Below are positions 8,720 through 19,754 of a stretch of 64,000 nt of DNA, piece by piece. A model generated the notes under the pieces. It had not been told where the DNA came from and did not search any database. It saw only the letters and a program-made list of their open reading frames with translations. The position numbers were made by a program, and so were the translations under genes. This DNA is from Thiomargarita sp. (lineage in GTDB: Bacteria; Pseudomonadota; Gammaproteobacteria; Beggiatoales; Beggiatoaceae). The stretch is from the NCBI GenBank assembly GCA_020721005.1, contig DYNP01000003.1, forward strand, positions 124,001 to 188,000, read 5' to 3'. Each line of letters begins with the position of its first letter. Position 1 is the stretch's first letter.

Positions 8720-9379
8720 ATGACAGCAGATGCAACGGTTGCGAAATCTACAGTAGCCCCGGAATCTCCGGGTTCGCCTACTGAATCTGGTCAGTCGAAT
8801 TTATCTTCGGCGCAGATCACCGTCCCTGTGGAATCACCGGAGGAAGTGATTCCTCCCGAAGTTGTTTCAGAAGCTGCTTCAACTCCCACTGAATCTATTG
8901 TGGAAGAATTGACGCGTCAACTCGCAGCGGCTGAACAAAAGGCTACCGCAAACTGGGATAATCTATTGCGTAAGCAAGCAGAATTGGACAATGTACAAAA
9001 ACGCATGGCTCGAGAAATTGAGAATGCACACAAGTATGCACTTGAAAAATTTGCCATTGAGTTGCTAGAAGTCAAAGACAGTTTGGAACTGGGAATTGAA
9101 GCTGCCAATAAACCAGAAACTGACCTGGGGGCTGTTAAAGAGGGAATGATGCTGATTTCAAAAAAATTGGCTGACACCCTCAAAAAATTTAATATCTTGG
9201 AAATCAATCCCCAAGGTGAAAAGTTCAATCCCCAATGGCATGAAGCTATTGCCGTACAACCTGTTCAAGATCAGGAGGATAATACGGTGCTCTTAGTCCA
9301 CCAAAAAGGCTATCAACTCAATGACCGATTGTTGCGTCCAGCCCGAGTAGTGGTTGCTAAAGCCATTCAACCCAACTGA
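8720..9379 (+). CDS. grpE: Nucleotide exchange factor GrpE
   Basis: Releases ADP from DnaK. The 219-residue product has an unusually long acidic, Ser/Pro/Glu-rich N-terminus (about 1-60, probably disordered). The long helix comes next (ELTRQLAAAEQKATANWDNL to about 115), then the C-terminal beta domain with the family block NPQWHEAIAV and the ending LRPARVVVAKA. Located between hrcA and dnaK as in Xanthomonas and relatives, and downstream of the RpoH-type promoter. Confidence 0.95.
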   Translation: MTADATVAKSTVAPESPGSPTESGQSNLSSAQITVPVESPEEVIPPEVVSEAASTPTESIVEELTRQLAAAEQKATANWDNLLRKQAELDNVQKRMAREIENAHKYALEKFAIELLEVKDSLELGIEAANKPETDLGAVKEGMMLISKKLADTLKKFNILEINPQGEKFNPQWHEAIAVQPVQDQEDNTVLLVHQKGYQLNDRLLRPARVVVAKAIQPN

Positions 9380-9465
9380 CAAACTGCTGAATTAGAGAAT
9401 AGGATTACTCATTCTACACCCGAGTAACCGATAGAATTTGCTTTTTTTAAGATAAAGGAACGATT

Positions 9466-11406
9466 ATGGGAAAAATTATTGGCATTGATTTAGGTACCAC
9501 CAATTCATGCGTAGCCATCATGGAAGGCAAAACCACCAAAGTGATTGAGAACAGTGAAGGTTCTCGCACGACTCCTTCCGTAATTGCCTTCACCAATGAT
9601 GGAGAAGTGTTGGTCGGGCAATCCGCCAAGCGTCAAGCCGTTACCAATCCTCAAAATACCTTATTTGCTATTAAACGTTTGATCGGACGTAAATATGATG
9701 ATCGAGTAGTACAACGAGATATCGAAATGGTCCCTTATAAAATCGTAAGGGCAGACAATGCAGACGCTTGGGTCGAAGTCAACGGCAGAAAAATGGCACC
9801 CCCAGAAATTTCTGCTCGAGTGCTCATGAAAATGAAAAAAACTGCCGAAGACTATTTAGGGGAAACCATCAGAGAAGCCGTGATCACGGTCCCAGCTTAT
9901 TTTAACGACTCTCAACGTCAAGCAACTAAGGATGCGGGTCGCATCGCGGGTTTAGAAGTGAGACGCATCATCAATGAACCCACCGCAGCAGCCCTAGCCT
10001 ATGGCATGGATAAAAAACGAGGCGATGTCAAAATTGCCGTTTATGATCTTGGTGGTGGCACCTTTGACATTTCCATCATTGAAATTGCCGAAGTCGATGG
10101 AGAACATCAATTTGAAGTACTTTCCACCAATGGAGACACTTTCCTTGGCGGTGAAGACTTTGACATGCGCATCATCGACTATCTGGTAGAAGAATTCAAA
10201 AAAGACACCGGCGTCAACCTAAAAACCGATCCCCTGGCCCTTCAACGTCTCAAAGAAGCCGCGGAAAAAGCCAAGATCGAACTGTCTTCCAGTCAACAAA
10301 CCGAAGTCAATCTGCCCTATGTCACTGCTGATGCCACCGGGCCTAAGCATATGAATGTTAAACTGACCCGGGCCAAATTGGAAGCCCTGGTAGAAGATTT
10401 GGTGGAACGAACCTTAGAACCTTGCAAGACCGCTCTCAAAGATGCCGGTCTATCTGCTCGGGACATCAACGAGGTCATTCTCGTCGGTGGTCAAACTCGC
10501 ATGCCCAAAGTGCAAGAAATCGTCAAAAATCTCTTTGGCAAAGAGCCGCGTAAAGACGTCAACCCAGATGAAGCCGTTGCCGTCGGCGCTGCCATCCAAG
10601 GCGGAGTACTTTCCGGAGACGTTAAAGACGTCTTATTATTAGACGTGACCCCGCTGTCCTTGGGAATTGAAACCATGGGAGGAGTGATGACCAAACTCAT
10701 CCCCAAAAATACCACCATTCCCACCAAGCACTCCCAAGTCTTTTCCACCGCAGAAGACAACCAAACCGCAGTCACTGTCCACGTGTTACAAGGGGAACGA
10801 GACATTGCCTCTGGCAACAAATCACTCGCCAAATTTGATCTGGCGGGTATTCCACCAGCTCCGCGTGGCATTCCCCAAATTGAAGTCACATTTGACATTG
10901 ATGCCAACGGTATTCTGCACGTATCTGCCAAAGACAAGGCAACCGGTAAGGAACAATCCATTCAAATCAAAGCTTCCAGCGGCTTGACTGAAGAAGAAAT
11001 CAACAACATGGTCAAAGATGCCGAAGCCCATGCCAGTGAAGACAAAAAGTTCCATGAACTGGTGGAAGCCCGCAATCAGGCCGACAATCTGATGCATGCC
11101 ACCACGAAATCTCTGAAAGATTTTGGAGATAAAGTAACTGACTCGGACAAATCAGCAGTCGAAAAGGCAATTGAAAGTTTACAACAAGCAATTAAGAATG
11201 ATGACAAGGCTGAAATCGAAGCCAAAACGCAAACCTTAGCCGAATTGTCGGGTCGCATTGCTCAACAAGTCTATGCAACGCAAGCTAATCCTGGAGAAAG
11301 TGCACAGGGATTCACGGAAGCGGCAAAAACTGCAGGTGCCAACAAGGACAAAAAGGCTAAAGAAAACGTTGTGGATGCTGAATTTGAAGAAATCAAGGAT
11401 AAGTAA
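9466..11406 (+). CDS. dnaK: Chaperone DnaK (Hsp70)
   Basis: ATP-dependent folding chaperone working with DnaJ and GrpE. The 646-residue product starts with the phosphate-binding motif [16 protein letters not shown], has [20 protein letters not shown] and the second phosphate loop [11 protein letters not shown], then the linker [16 protein letters not shown] and the peptide-binding and lid domains. The C-terminus ends in an acidic [10 protein letters not shown] tail typical of proteobacterial DnaK. Its codon use is more C-rich at third positions than hrcA just upstream, fitting high expression. Confidence 0.98.
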   Translation: MGKIIGIDLGTTNSCVAIMEGKTTKVIENSEGSRTTPSVIAFTNDGEVLVGQSAKRQAVTNPQNTLFAIKRLIGRKYDDRVVQRDIEMVPYKIVRADNADAWVEVNGRKMAPPEISARVLMKMKKTAEDYLGETIREAVITVPAYFNDSQRQATKDAGRIAGLEVRRIINEPTAAALAYGMDKKRGDVKIAVYDLGGGTFDISIIEIAEVDGEHQFEVLSTNGDTFLGGEDFDMRIIDYLVEEFKKDTGVNLKTDPLALQRLKEAAEKAKIELSSSQQTEVNLPYVTADATGPKHMNVKLTRAKLEALVEDLVERTLEPCKTALKDAGLSARDINEVILVGGQTRMPKVQEIVKNLFGKEPRKDVNPDEAVAVGAAIQGGVLSGDVKDVLLLDVTPLSLGIETMGGVMTKLIPKNTTIPTKHSQVFSTAEDNQTAVTVHVLQGERDIASGNKSLAKFDLAGIPPAPRGIPQIEVTFDIDANGILHVSAKDKATGKEQSIQIKASSGLTEEEINNMVKDAEAHASEDKKFHELVEARNQADNLMHATTKSLKDFGDKVTDSDKSAVEKAIESLQQAIKNDDKAEIEAKTQTLAELSGRIAQQVYATQANPGESAQGFTEAAKTAGANKDKKAKENVVDAEFEEIKDK

Positions 11407-11477
11407 TAGCAATTGCTATAAGGAGATAGAGAGGCCCTAGCCCCTATCTGGAAATGATCAGCTAGATCCTATTCATC

Positions 11478-11513
11478 AGACCTGACAGGTTTATGAAACC
11501 TGTCAGGTCTTTT
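11478..11513 (+). terminator. Strong hairpin with T-run after dnaK
   Basis: A perfect 15-bp stem (AGACCTGACAGGTTT / AAACCTGTCAGGTCT) with a 3-base ATG loop is followed by TTT. It sits 70 bases past the dnaK stop and should end most dnaK transcripts, so the 364-base dnaK-dnaJ gap probably contains a separate dnaJ promoter that I could not pinpoint. The rest of the gap shows no gene. Confidence 0.75.
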
Positions 11514-11770
11514 GACATCATTCATCCGAACTGTCCAGTTTTAGCACCCTCCAATAGTTTGAAATATCGAAACTGATAAGAGGGGCAGGGCTGCTTCTAA
11601 GGGTCCTCCCAATAACACCTCCTTTCACCCTTTTTGATGACACGCCCTAACCCTGTCAGATTCTTCTGGCACCTGTTTTACAATTCCCATATCCAAATCT
11701 AAGCAGAAAATCCGTCATCCTAAACAAATAAAATGAGGCACCAAGCCTCCTTATGATTCAGTGAGCAACT

Positions 11771-12895
11771 ATGGCCAAACGTGATTATTATCAAGTACTG
11801 GGGGTTTCTAAAAATGCCTCTGAAGACGAATTGAAAAAAGCCTATCGTCGTCTGGCTATGAAACATCACCCTGACCGAAATCCCGAAGATTCTCAAGCAG
11901 AAGAATTATTTAAAGAAGTTAAAGAAGCCTACGAAATCCTTTCCGATCCTCAAAAACGTGCAGCCTATGACCAATTTGGTCATGCTGGAGTTGATCCCAG
12001 CATGGCAGCAGGGGCTGGGGGTTTTGGAGGCTTTGGATTTGGAGATATTGGAGATATTTTTGAAAGTGTATTTGGGGGAAGCGGCCGGGGAGGCAATCGA
12101 GCTTTTCGAGGCGCCGATTTACGCTATGATCTCAGTTTATCCTTGGAAGAAGCGGTATTTGGCACGGAAGTTAAAATCCGCATTCCCTCCCAAGTAACCT
12201 GTCAAAGCTGCAATGGCACTGGAGCCAAAGCAGGCAGCAACCCTCAAACTTGTCCACGTTGTAATGGCAATGGACATATTCGCATCACTCAAGGCTTCTT
12301 TTCTGTTCAACAAACTTGTCCCACTTGTCGAGGCAATGGCAAAATTATTGTCAACCCTTGCCCCCAATGTCAGGGTACCGGTCGAGTACAGGAACACAAA
12401 ACTCTCTCGGTTAAAGTCCCTGCCGGGGTGGACAATGGAGACCGCATTCGCCTGTCCAATGAAGGGGAAGCCGGTATTAATGGGGGACCTGCTGGAGACT
12501 TGTATGTCCAAATCAACGTTCGGCCTCACCCTATTTTCTCTCGCGAAGACCATCATCTTTACTGTGAAGTTCCCATCAGTTTTATCACCGCTGCTTTGGG
12601 AGGAGAATTGGAAGTCCCTACCCTGGATGGGCGAGTTACCTTGAAAATTCCTCCAGAAACTCAAACTGGTAAAGTATTTAGAGTACGCAACAAAGGCGTT
12701 AAACCCGTGCGTGGCGGCACGGTTGGCGATCTTTATTGTACGGTGGTGGTAGAAACCCCCATCAATTTGACACCTCGTCAAAAAGAACTGTTGCGCGAAT
12801 TAGAAAAAAGCATCTCAGAAGGCAGTGAGCATCGTCCCAAGGAAAGTTCCTGGCTGGATGGAGTTAAAAAGTTCTTTGAAGACATGAAATTATAA
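11771..12895 (+). CDS. dnaJ: Chaperone DnaJ (Hsp40, type I)
   Basis: Co-chaperone that stimulates DnaK ATPase. The 374-residue product has a complete J domain with HPD ([11 protein letters not shown] around 30-40) and a Gly/Phe-rich region (about 75-115). Four zinc-binding CxxCxGxG-type repeats follow ([36 protein letters not shown]), then the C-terminal substrate-binding domains. Length and layout are standard. Confidence 0.97.
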   Translation: MAKRDYYQVLGVSKNASEDELKKAYRRLAMKHHPDRNPEDSQAEELFKEVKEAYEILSDPQKRAAYDQFGHAGVDPSMAAGAGGFGGFGFGDIGDIFESVFGGSGRGGNRAFRGADLRYDLSLSLEEAVFGTEVKIRIPSQVTCQSCNGTGAKAGSNPQTCPRCNGNGHIRITQGFFSVQQTCPTCRGNGKIIVNPCPQCQGTGRVQEHKTLSVKVPAGVDNGDRIRLSNEGEAGINGGPAGDLYVQINVRPHPIFSREDHHLYCEVPISFITAALGGELEVPTLDGRVTLKIPPETQTGKVFRVRNKGVKPVRGGTVGDLYCTVVVETPINLTPRQKELLRELEKSISEGSEHRPKESSWLDGVKKFFEDMKL

Positions 12896-12925
12896 ATGAT
12901 CATATATTAAATTCCCATCTTTTAA

Positions 12926-13756
<831 letters not shown>

Positions 13757-13810
13757 CTGACGTTCAAGTGGATCGGGCAACCCCTGCTTGTTGCCCACCG
13801 TTTCGTTGTT

Positions 13811-13841
13811 CAATAGACCTCTTGCAACAAGAGGTCTATTG
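13811..13841. repeat. Perfect 14-bp hairpin made of the AATAGACCTCTTG element ends
   Basis: CAATAGACCTCTTG, a 3-base CAA loop, and the exact complement. It lies between the convergent dapB and molybdenum hydroxylase genes. The arms match the terminal sequences of the larger elements at 52665 and 58241, so this looks like two element ends joined with no interior. It may serve as a terminator for dapB. Confidence 0.75.
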
Positions 13842-13863
13842 TTGGTTTGATGACACACCCCGC

Positions 13864-15972
13864 TTAAAAACCCAATTTCAATGGCAACTGGCGAATTCGT
13901 TCTCCACTGGCTGCAAATAGAGCATTGGTGATAACTGGCGCCACCAAAGGCGTGGAAATGGCGCCCACTCCTCCGGGCTCATGCTCACCGGGTAAAATAT
14001 GGACCTTGATATCCGGTACTTGTGACATTTTCAAAATGGGATAGTCATGAAAGTTACTTTGTTTAACTTGCCCATTGTGCAACGTAATGGCTTGATGTAA
14101 GGCACTGAGTCCAAATACAATTCCCCCCACTATTTGATTCTCAATCAAACCAGGATGCACAGCAATCCCGCAGTCCAACACACAAGTGATCCGATGAATT
14201 TTGATCTGCCCTTGGGCAGTGAGACTTAATTCTGCGGCTTGACCAATAAAACTGTTAAAAGCCTGATAAATTCCCAGTCCCAAATACCTTCCCGAATGCG
14301 TCGATTTTCCCCAATTGACTCGCTCTGCTAATTGATTGAGCACGTTTAAAATACGAGGTTGTCCAGCCACCAACGTTTTCCGCAATTGATAGGGATCATG
14401 GTGGCCAGCATAGGCAATTTCGTCGATAAAACTCTCTAAAAAGAAAGCGTTATGCGAGTGCCCACCAGAGCGCCAAAATCCTATGGGAATAGGCGTAGAA
14501 TGAGGCGTATAATTGACCAACTGATGAGGAATTTCATAAATTGGTGGGAGTAAGCCGCCCAGAGTTAAATAATCAATCTCTTCAGTCAACCATTGGGGCG
14601 CCATTTGCTCTAAAATAGAGGGACCCACCACTTGAATTTTCAACACCGTGGGCAAATTTTGAGCATCCAAACCCGCAGTCAGTTGGGCTAACATGGCGGG
14701 TCGGTAATGACCTTGTTGCAAGTCTTCTTCTCGGGACCAGATCACTTGCACAGGTTTGCGCAGTTGTTGGGCAAGTAATATGGCTTGTTCAACGCAATCA
14801 TCGGTGGTGAAATGTTGTCCAAAACTACCCCCAATATGAGTAGTATGTAGGGTGATGGCTTCTTCTGGCAAGCCTGTGAGGGTCATGATCTGATTTAAAG
14901 TACGTTGTTGAGCTTGAGTGGGTAGCCACACTTCGCAATGATCCGGGTGAACTTCGGCTGTGCAATTGGTGGGCTCTAAGGGCACTTGAGCCAAAAAAGG
15001 CACGCTGTATTCGGCAGTCATGGGATGCGAGAGGGTTTTGAGAACGGTTTCTGGATTTCCAATTTGAAGTACAGTCTTGGCTTTGGCGGTGTGTAGACTA
15101 TTTTGGAACAGGGGTTTAACATGGTCAGTGGCCAAATCAGTCGGGGGTAAGATGGATAAGTCTAATTTTTCAAGGGCTTGGCGGGCTGGCCAGTAGTGTT
15201 GACCGACGACTGCAATGGCATTGGGCAGTTTGATCAGGGAGAGTTGGGAATCTGGAAGTTGGGTGGGTAGGTGTTGAAATTGACCGCCTAGAATGGGTAC
15301 TTTTTGAGTGGCAGCATAGAGCATGTGAGGACGCCGAATATCCAGTCCAAATACAGCAGTCCCGGTTATTTTTGCCCAATTGTTAAGTTGGGGTGGAGAG
15401 TGACCGATGATCTTAAATTCAGTTGTGGGTTTTAAAGAAATAAATTCCGAGTCTCGGTGACGCAGCGCCGTGGCACGGGTGATCAATTCTCCAAAACTGA
15501 GGCGACGACCGGTTTCCAAGTGTACAATATTCCCTTGTTGGGCCTCACAGGTTGCCAATTCCACTCGCCAATGTTGGGCGGCAGTTCTCAGTAAACGGTC
15601 CCGGGCACTGGCAGCGGCTTGACGTAAAATTTCCCAGCTGCCGCGTACACTAAAACTACCCCAAGTGGCTTGCTGTCCTAATGAAGGGTGTTCATTGGCT
15701 TCGTCGATGGGACCGAGGGTGACTTGCAGGGTTGACCAGTCAACGTTTAACTCTTCGGCGACCAGCATGGCAAGGGCAGTGTGAATACCTTGTCCTAATT
15801 CGGAGTAAGGAACTTGCAGGGTGATGGTGTTGTCAGGGGCGATGTGTAGCCAGGGATTGAGTCGATGGGTTGATGGGGTTTGGGAGGAAGGTTGGGCTTG
15901 GCTTGGGAATGGTCCTTGAATGATGAGACCGGCTGTGGTTAGGGTAATTTTGAGGAAGAGGCGTCGGTTCAT
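13864..15972 (-). CDS. Molybdopterin-binding large subunit of an isoquinoline/aldehyde oxidoreductase (IorB-like)
   Basis: Member of the xanthine dehydrogenase family, periplasmic by its twin-arginine signal (MNRRLFLKITLTTAGL). The start at 15972 places this signal at the N-terminus; a start at 16026 would add 18 residues. Of about 702 residues, the first part contains LQVPYSELGQGIHTALAMLV. The middle has the molybdopterin motif HIGGSFGQHF and FWRSGGHSHNAFFLESFIDE, and the end has GGVGAISTPLVAPVITNALFAA. Enzymes of this type need a small 2[2Fe-2S] subunit (IorA), which is not adjacent here. The substrate cannot be deduced. Confidence 0.85.
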   Translation of the reverse strand: MNRRLFLKITLTTAGLIIQGPFPSQAQPSSQTPSTHRLNPWLHIAPDNTITLQVPYSELGQGIHTALAMLVAEELNVDWSTLQVTLGPIDEANEHPSLGQQATWGSFSVRGSWEILRQAAASARDRLLRTAAQHWRVELATCEAQQGNIVHLETGRRLSFGELITRATALRHRDSEFISLKPTTEFKIIGHSPPQLNNWAKITGTAVFGLDIRRPHMLYAATQKVPILGGQFQHLPTQLPDSQLSLIKLPNAIAVVGQHYWPARQALEKLDLSILPPTDLATDHVKPLFQNSLHTAKAKTVLQIGNPETVLKTLSHPMTAEYSVPFLAQVPLEPTNCTAEVHPDHCEVWLPTQAQQRTLNQIMTLTGLPEEAITLHTTHIGGSFGQHFTTDDCVEQAILLAQQLRKPVQVIWSREEDLQQGHYRPAMLAQLTAGLDAQNLPTVLKIQVVGPSILEQMAPQWLTEEIDYLTLGGLLPPIYEIPHQLVNYTPHSTPIPIGFWRSGGHSHNAFFLESFIDEIAYAGHHDPYQLRKTLVAGQPRILNVLNQLAERVNWGKSTHSGRYLGLGIYQAFNSFIGQAAELSLTAQGQIKIHRITCVLDCGIAVHPGLIENQIVGGIVFGLSALHQAITLHNGQVKQSNFHDYPILKMSQVPDIKVHILPGEHEPGGVGAISTPLVAPVITNALFAASGERIRQLPLKLGF

Positions 15973-16271
15973 GGGCAATTCGATTTTTGAGGGTATGAAG
16001 AGAGTATTTGTTCCCATTGATTGCATGGGAACGTTCTGTGTGCAAGCGATTTATCTGGGAATGAGGGTTGTGGTGTCGGGGAACAACGGTGATGGGATCA
16101 ACCCTAGTCTTTTACAAAGTTTGTCATTTGTGAGGGATGGGCTTCTTGCCATCAACCCTTGCTATATGTGCTGGGTAACAATGAAAGGCTGGGATTGTTT
16201 TTTGAGCGTTGTTATATGGGGAACGTGAGAATTAGAAGGAAATGGTTGATTATTTTTTGGTTTTGATAGGG

Positions 16272-17756
16272 TTAGTCATTGGTTTCTTGAGTGGATGAGT
16301 CAGCTCGTCCCAGATAGGAAATGCGCAGGCGATTTTGTTTGGGATCTGGAGTGTTGGTGGGGGGAGGGGAGTTGATTTTTTTGTGGTGGACTAACAGTAG
16401 GGCTAGGGCACAGGAGGCCATACGGCTGAGAATGGTGTCTGCACGACTGGTGAGGGCAATGGGAACGCGGGCTCCAAGTACGATACCAGAAGATTGGGCT
16501 TCGGCCATGTATTCGAGTTGTTTGGCGACCATGTTGCCAGCTTCCAGGTCGGGAGCTACGAGAATGTCGGCGCGCCCAGCAACGTCGGATTCGATGCCTT
16601 TGATACGGGCGGCTTCTTCAGAGACTGCATTGTCAAAGGCTAGGGGACCGTCAATAATGCCACCCGTGATTTGTTTACGATCGGCCATTTTGCAGATGGC
16701 CGCGGCTTCTAAGGTGGAGCGCATTTTGGAGTTGACAGTTTCGATGGCAGCCAGCAGGGCTACGCGGGGGGTTTCGAGTTTGAGTGCGTGGGCAAGGTCG
16801 ATGGCATTTTGAACGATGTCAATTTTTTCTTCTAAAGAGGGGTCAATGTTGATGGCAGCGTCTGTGATAAAGAGTGGACGAGGGTAATTGGGAACGTCCA
16901 TCATAAAGACATGGCTCATGCGTCGAGAAGTGGAGATGCCAGTGCCTCTTTGCACGGCGGCACGCATGAGTTCATCGGTGTGTAGGCTGCCTTTCATGAT
17001 GGCTTCCACTTCTCCCGCTCTGGCCATGCTGACGGCTTTGGTGGCGGCTTCGTGGCTGTGTTCGGTGTTGATGATTTCGTAGTCCCTGAGGTCAATTTGT
17101 TCCTGTTCAGCGACGAGGCGAATTTTTTCTTGGGGACCGACAAGTATGGGAATGATGAGGTTGGCGCGGGCAGCATCGATGGCGCCCATAAATGAATTGC
17201 GATCAACGGGATGCACAACAGCCATGCGAATCGCCTCATAATCGGTGGTCATGTTTACCAGACGAGCAAGTTGAGCGCCAGGGTTGCCCAGATGTAGCTT
17301 GGGTAGGAGTATACGAGGGCGTTTGACTTTTTCTAGGGGGGCACTGACTTCAGCAAGGCCTGTGCATACGGGGATATTATTTTGGTCAGTGACGCGGCAG
17401 TCGAAAATCACGGTATGTTGTTGGGGATTTTTGTCAGTGACGGTAATGGTGACTGATAGGGTGTCTCCCAGGACAATGGGGCGGTGGAATTGGAGATCTT
17501 GTTTGCGATAAATGGTCCCGGCACCTGGGAGTTGGGTGCCAAGTAAGTTGGAGATGAGGGCAGCGCTCCATAGACTGTGGCCACTGACTTTTTGTAGAGA
17601 ACGGCTTTGGGCATATTCGTAGTCGATGTGCGTTGGATTGACATCGCCAGACATCAGGGCAAATAGATGGATGTCTTCTACAGTGAGGGTGCGCGTGAGG
17701 TTGACGCTGTCCCCAATATTAATTTCGTCGAAGACTTTATTTTCAATGTATTCCAT
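16272..17756 (-). CDS. Bifunctional MaoC-type enoyl-CoA hydratase / phosphate acyltransferase fusion
   Basis: The 494-residue product joins a MaoC hot-dog domain (about 10-145, with the motif FALMSGDVNPTHID carrying the catalytic Asp/His pair) to a phosphate acetyl/butyryltransferase domain (about 170-465, including GSLHTDELMRAAV, FITDAAINIDPSLEEK and GIVLGARVPIALTSRAD). Such fusions are known in proteobacteria and are thought to act in short-chain acyl-CoA or polyhydroxyalkanoate metabolism. It stands alone here, with 215 or more bases free on both sides. Confidence 0.9.
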   Translation of the reverse strand: MEYIENKVFDEINIGDSVNLTRTLTVEDIHLFALMSGDVNPTHIDYEYAQSRSLQKVSGHSLWSAALISNLLGTQLPGAGTIYRKQDLQFHRPIVLGDTLSVTITVTDKNPQQHTVIFDCRVTDQNNIPVCTGLAEVSAPLEKVKRPRILLPKLHLGNPGAQLARLVNMTTDYEAIRMAVVHPVDRNSFMGAIDAARANLIIPILVGPQEKIRLVAEQEQIDLRDYEIINTEHSHEAATKAVSMARAGEVEAIMKGSLHTDELMRAAVQRGTGISTSRRMSHVFMMDVPNYPRPLFITDAAINIDPSLEEKIDIVQNAIDLAHALKLETPRVALLAAIETVNSKMRSTLEAAAICKMADRKQITGGIIDGPLAFDNAVSEEAARIKGIESDVAGRADILVAPDLEAGNMVAKQLEYMAEAQSSGIVLGARVPIALTSRADTILSRMASCALALLLVHHKKINSPPPTNTPDPKQNRLRISYLGRADSSTQETND

Positions 17757-18015
17757 GAGTGAATAAATTCCAAATGTAGAATTGTTTTGGGAGTTGAGGG
17801 TTGTTTGTCAAAGTAGGTTGAGCGTTTAAGTGGGGGGTATTTTGTGGGGGTTGGTGATTCATTGAGTAAGAATTTCTGTAAGGGGAAAATTGCTTTCCTT
17901 CAAAGAATTAAAATAACTAACAAGAATTATTGTAGCCCATCAGCCACTTGGAATCACACACTGCCCTTCCTTGGTAAGGAAGGATTAGGGAGTATTCAGT
18001 CTGAATCAACGGGAT

Positions 18016-18047
18016 TGATGGCTTTTCTGTGGTCAGCCTATCTTAGA
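18016..18047 (-). repeat. Decayed copy of the GATGGGCT-family repeat
   Basis: The stretch GATGGCTTTTCTGTGGTCAG followed by CCTATCTTA is the reverse complement of a diverged family member. It is in the 333-base gap upstream of the MaoC-Pta gene, which otherwise shows only a small CCTTCCTT/AAGGAAGG hairpin near 17965-17983 and no gene. Confidence 0.5.
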
Positions 18048-18089
18048 TGCGTTGGTAGTCCTGAGAGTGCCGTCAATTGATGATATCTC

Positions 18090-18743
18090 CTAATTGTCTA
18101 AGAATAGTTGGAGTTTTTGGCAGAGGGTTGTTTCCATTCCTGTCAGATTGTGGTCGGTGTCGAGCAGGGTCAGATTTATCCAGGGTCGAGAGAATATGAA
18201 ATTTTGGATGGAGTGAACTGGGATGATCGTGTCGTGTATGCCATGTAGGATGAAGGTGGGCAATTGTCGGCGCAAGTCTTGGTCATTGTAAGAGTACATG
18301 TCTTGAATAAATAGGTAGCTTAGGGGAACATCTCTTTGTAGGGCATGGTGATAAAAAGTGGCTTGTCCTTGTTGGTACCAGTTTATGAGTTGTTGTTCTC
18401 CCAATAGGGCAAGACTGTTGGTGAGGAAGTCTATAGCGGGAGACAGTAGGAACAGGCGTTGGATTTGGGGGTGTTGTTCGGCAAGCCAGAGTGCAGTGAG
18501 GGCGCCTAGGCTGGAGCCGATTAGGGTGACAGGTTGTCGGGGAGGTAATAGGGTTGTGACTTGTTGAATTTGTCGGGTTAAGGAGAGGTGAAAGAAATCA
18601 TTTTGGTTGAGGTCAGGAATGATGAGAGGTCGGTGGTGTTGGGCAAAGTAGTCTCGTAACAGTCGGGCTTTGAAAGAGTTTGGTCCCGAGGTCCAACCAT
18701 GAAGGTAAAAGAGAGTTTCAGGAGGGGCATAATTTTTCGGCAT
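18090..18743 (-). CDS. Alpha/beta-fold esterase, YqiA family
   Basis: Small alpha/beta hydrolase of 217 residues. It opens with FYLHGWTSGPNSFKA, the oxyanion-hole region of the YqiA/YcfP family. The nucleophile elbow is IGSSLGALTA (Ser in GSSLG), and the other triad members are probably Asp in HGIHDTIIPV and His in LLDTDHNLTG near the C-terminus. Physiological substrate unknown. It overlaps the end of the upstream gene by 26 bases, which suggests coupled translation. Confidence 0.85.
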   Translation of the reverse strand: MPKNYAPPETLFYLHGWTSGPNSFKARLLRDYFAQHHRPLIIPDLNQNDFFHLSLTRQIQQVTTLLPPRQPVTLIGSSLGALTALWLAEQHPQIQRLFLLSPAIDFLTNSLALLGEQQLINWYQQGQATFYHHALQRDVPLSYLFIQDMYSYNDQDLRRQLPTFILHGIHDTIIPVHSIQNFIFSRPWINLTLLDTDHNLTGMETTLCQKLQLFLDN

Positions 18744-19092
18744 ATTCTATCAGTTTTTGTAGGACAAAATCGGCGATGTCTTGAGGTAAAAAGGGATAGG
18801 CTTCAGTGAATTTGGGGAGGACTTCATCGGAACAAAAGGCACCGTCCATGACGAAAACGGGAGTCATATTTTTATGGGGTGAGGATTCTCCATCGTCTAT
18901 GCTGTGGTGTCCAAAACCTCTATCCTCATCCCAAGATACGACACGTTCCCTGCCCATTCGATCATAGCAGAGTTGAAAGCTGATGATATTGGTAGGGTCC
19001 TGCCATATAAACAGGTCAAAGTAGTCATCTTGAAACCAGCGTTTACGAATCGTTTGGGATGCGTCTAAACTGACATGTAGCTCTACCAACAT
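18718..19092 (-). CDS. Conserved-looking small protein of unknown function
   Basis: I do not recognise this 124-residue protein. The ATG at 19092 is preferred over an in-frame GTG at 19104 because AGGTGA lies 8 bases upstream. The sequence is rich in aromatic and acidic residues (WFQDDYFDLFIWQDP), has no signal peptide or membrane helix, and ends in an amphipathic helix. It overlaps the YqiA-like esterase gene by 26 bases, so the two are probably co-expressed. Confidence 0.7.
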   Translation of the reverse strand: MLVELHVSLDASQTIRKRWFQDDYFDLFIWQDPTNIISFQLCYDRMGRERVVSWDEDRGFGHHSIDDGESSPHKNMTPVFVMDGAFCSDEVLPKFTEAYPFLPQDIADFVLQKLIEYAEKLCPS

Positions 19093-19262
19093 AGATAATA
19101 TCACCTATTATACTGATCAATAAAACGGGGAGTCCAGAATAGGAAAACTAAGGCGTTAGTTTGGGATTACGTCGGTTTATGAATGAGGGGAACATTTGGG
19201 CGTAATTGGGTGAAGGAACAGGGATAAACGAGCCTGTTAGGACGAACATGCTTAGTTTAAGT

Positions 19263-19302
19263 GGCTGTTGAAAATCAGCAGGGGTGTTCATTTTCAACAG
19301 CC
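19263..19302. repeat. 13-bp perfect inverted repeat (hairpin)
   Basis: GGCTGTTGAAAAT and its complement ATTTTCAACAGCC are separated by 14 bases. It lies just past the 3' end of the next minus-strand gene, so it may stabilise or end that transcript, but no T-run follows on the minus strand. Confidence 0.55.
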
Positions 19303-19322
19303 AATTTTGTCGAAGAGTCATT

Positions 19323-19754
19323 TTAGGGAGTGGAACTCGTTTCCGATATTTTACGTACTTCCTCTTCTTCAAATTCAGGTTCTTCGGCTTCTTGTTCTAC
19401 CCAAGATAGCAATTCTTCTGTCACTCCTTCCCGCATTTTATTGGGTTCTGGAAAGGTTTCTACGGTTTCATCCCACTCCAAATTGCCGTCTGAAATCAGC
19501 CACAACAGTTTTAATTCCGTCAATGTTAAGTGTTGCACACAATGTTGGCAAATAGATTCGACCGCATTAAGATACTGATAGTATAAAGCACTGTTTTCAT
19601 GTTGTAACTCATGAGCAAAAGCTTCCCAAACATTTGCAAAAGGCACTTCTCCTCCATGGTCTGTGATGGGTAAGGTTTTCAGATTTTCGACCACCACATT
19701 AACCAATCCAATGTATTTTTCTTGAATGATGCGCCTTACTTTTTCTTCAAACAT
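19323..19754 (-). CDS. Unknown acidic protein
   Basis: 143 residues, not recognised. The N-terminal two thirds look helical (EEKVRRIIQEKYIGLVNVVV and a stretch with two Cys, ICQHCVQHL), and the C-terminal 35 residues are very acidic (EQEAEEPEFEEEEVRK) and probably disordered. No signal peptide. An ATG lies 1 base past its stop codon and opens a 57-codon frame to 19148, judged unlikely to be a gene. Confidence 0.6.
   Translation of the reverse strand: MFEEKVRRIIQEKYIGLVNVVVENLKTLPITDHGGEVPFANVWEAFAHELQHENSALYYQYLNAVESICQHCVQHLTLTELKLLWLISDGNLEWDETVETFPEPNKMREGVTEELLSWVEQEAEEPEFEEEEVRKISETSSTP

Noticed and set aside
12137-12781. 214-codon antisense frame within dnaJ
   Set aside because: Shadow of dnaJ codon bias; no domain or ribosome site.
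19148-19321. 57-codon frame starting 1 base after the stop of the acidic protein
   Set aside because: Runs through the 13-bp inverted repeat, has no recognisable features and no own ribosome site; weak support.
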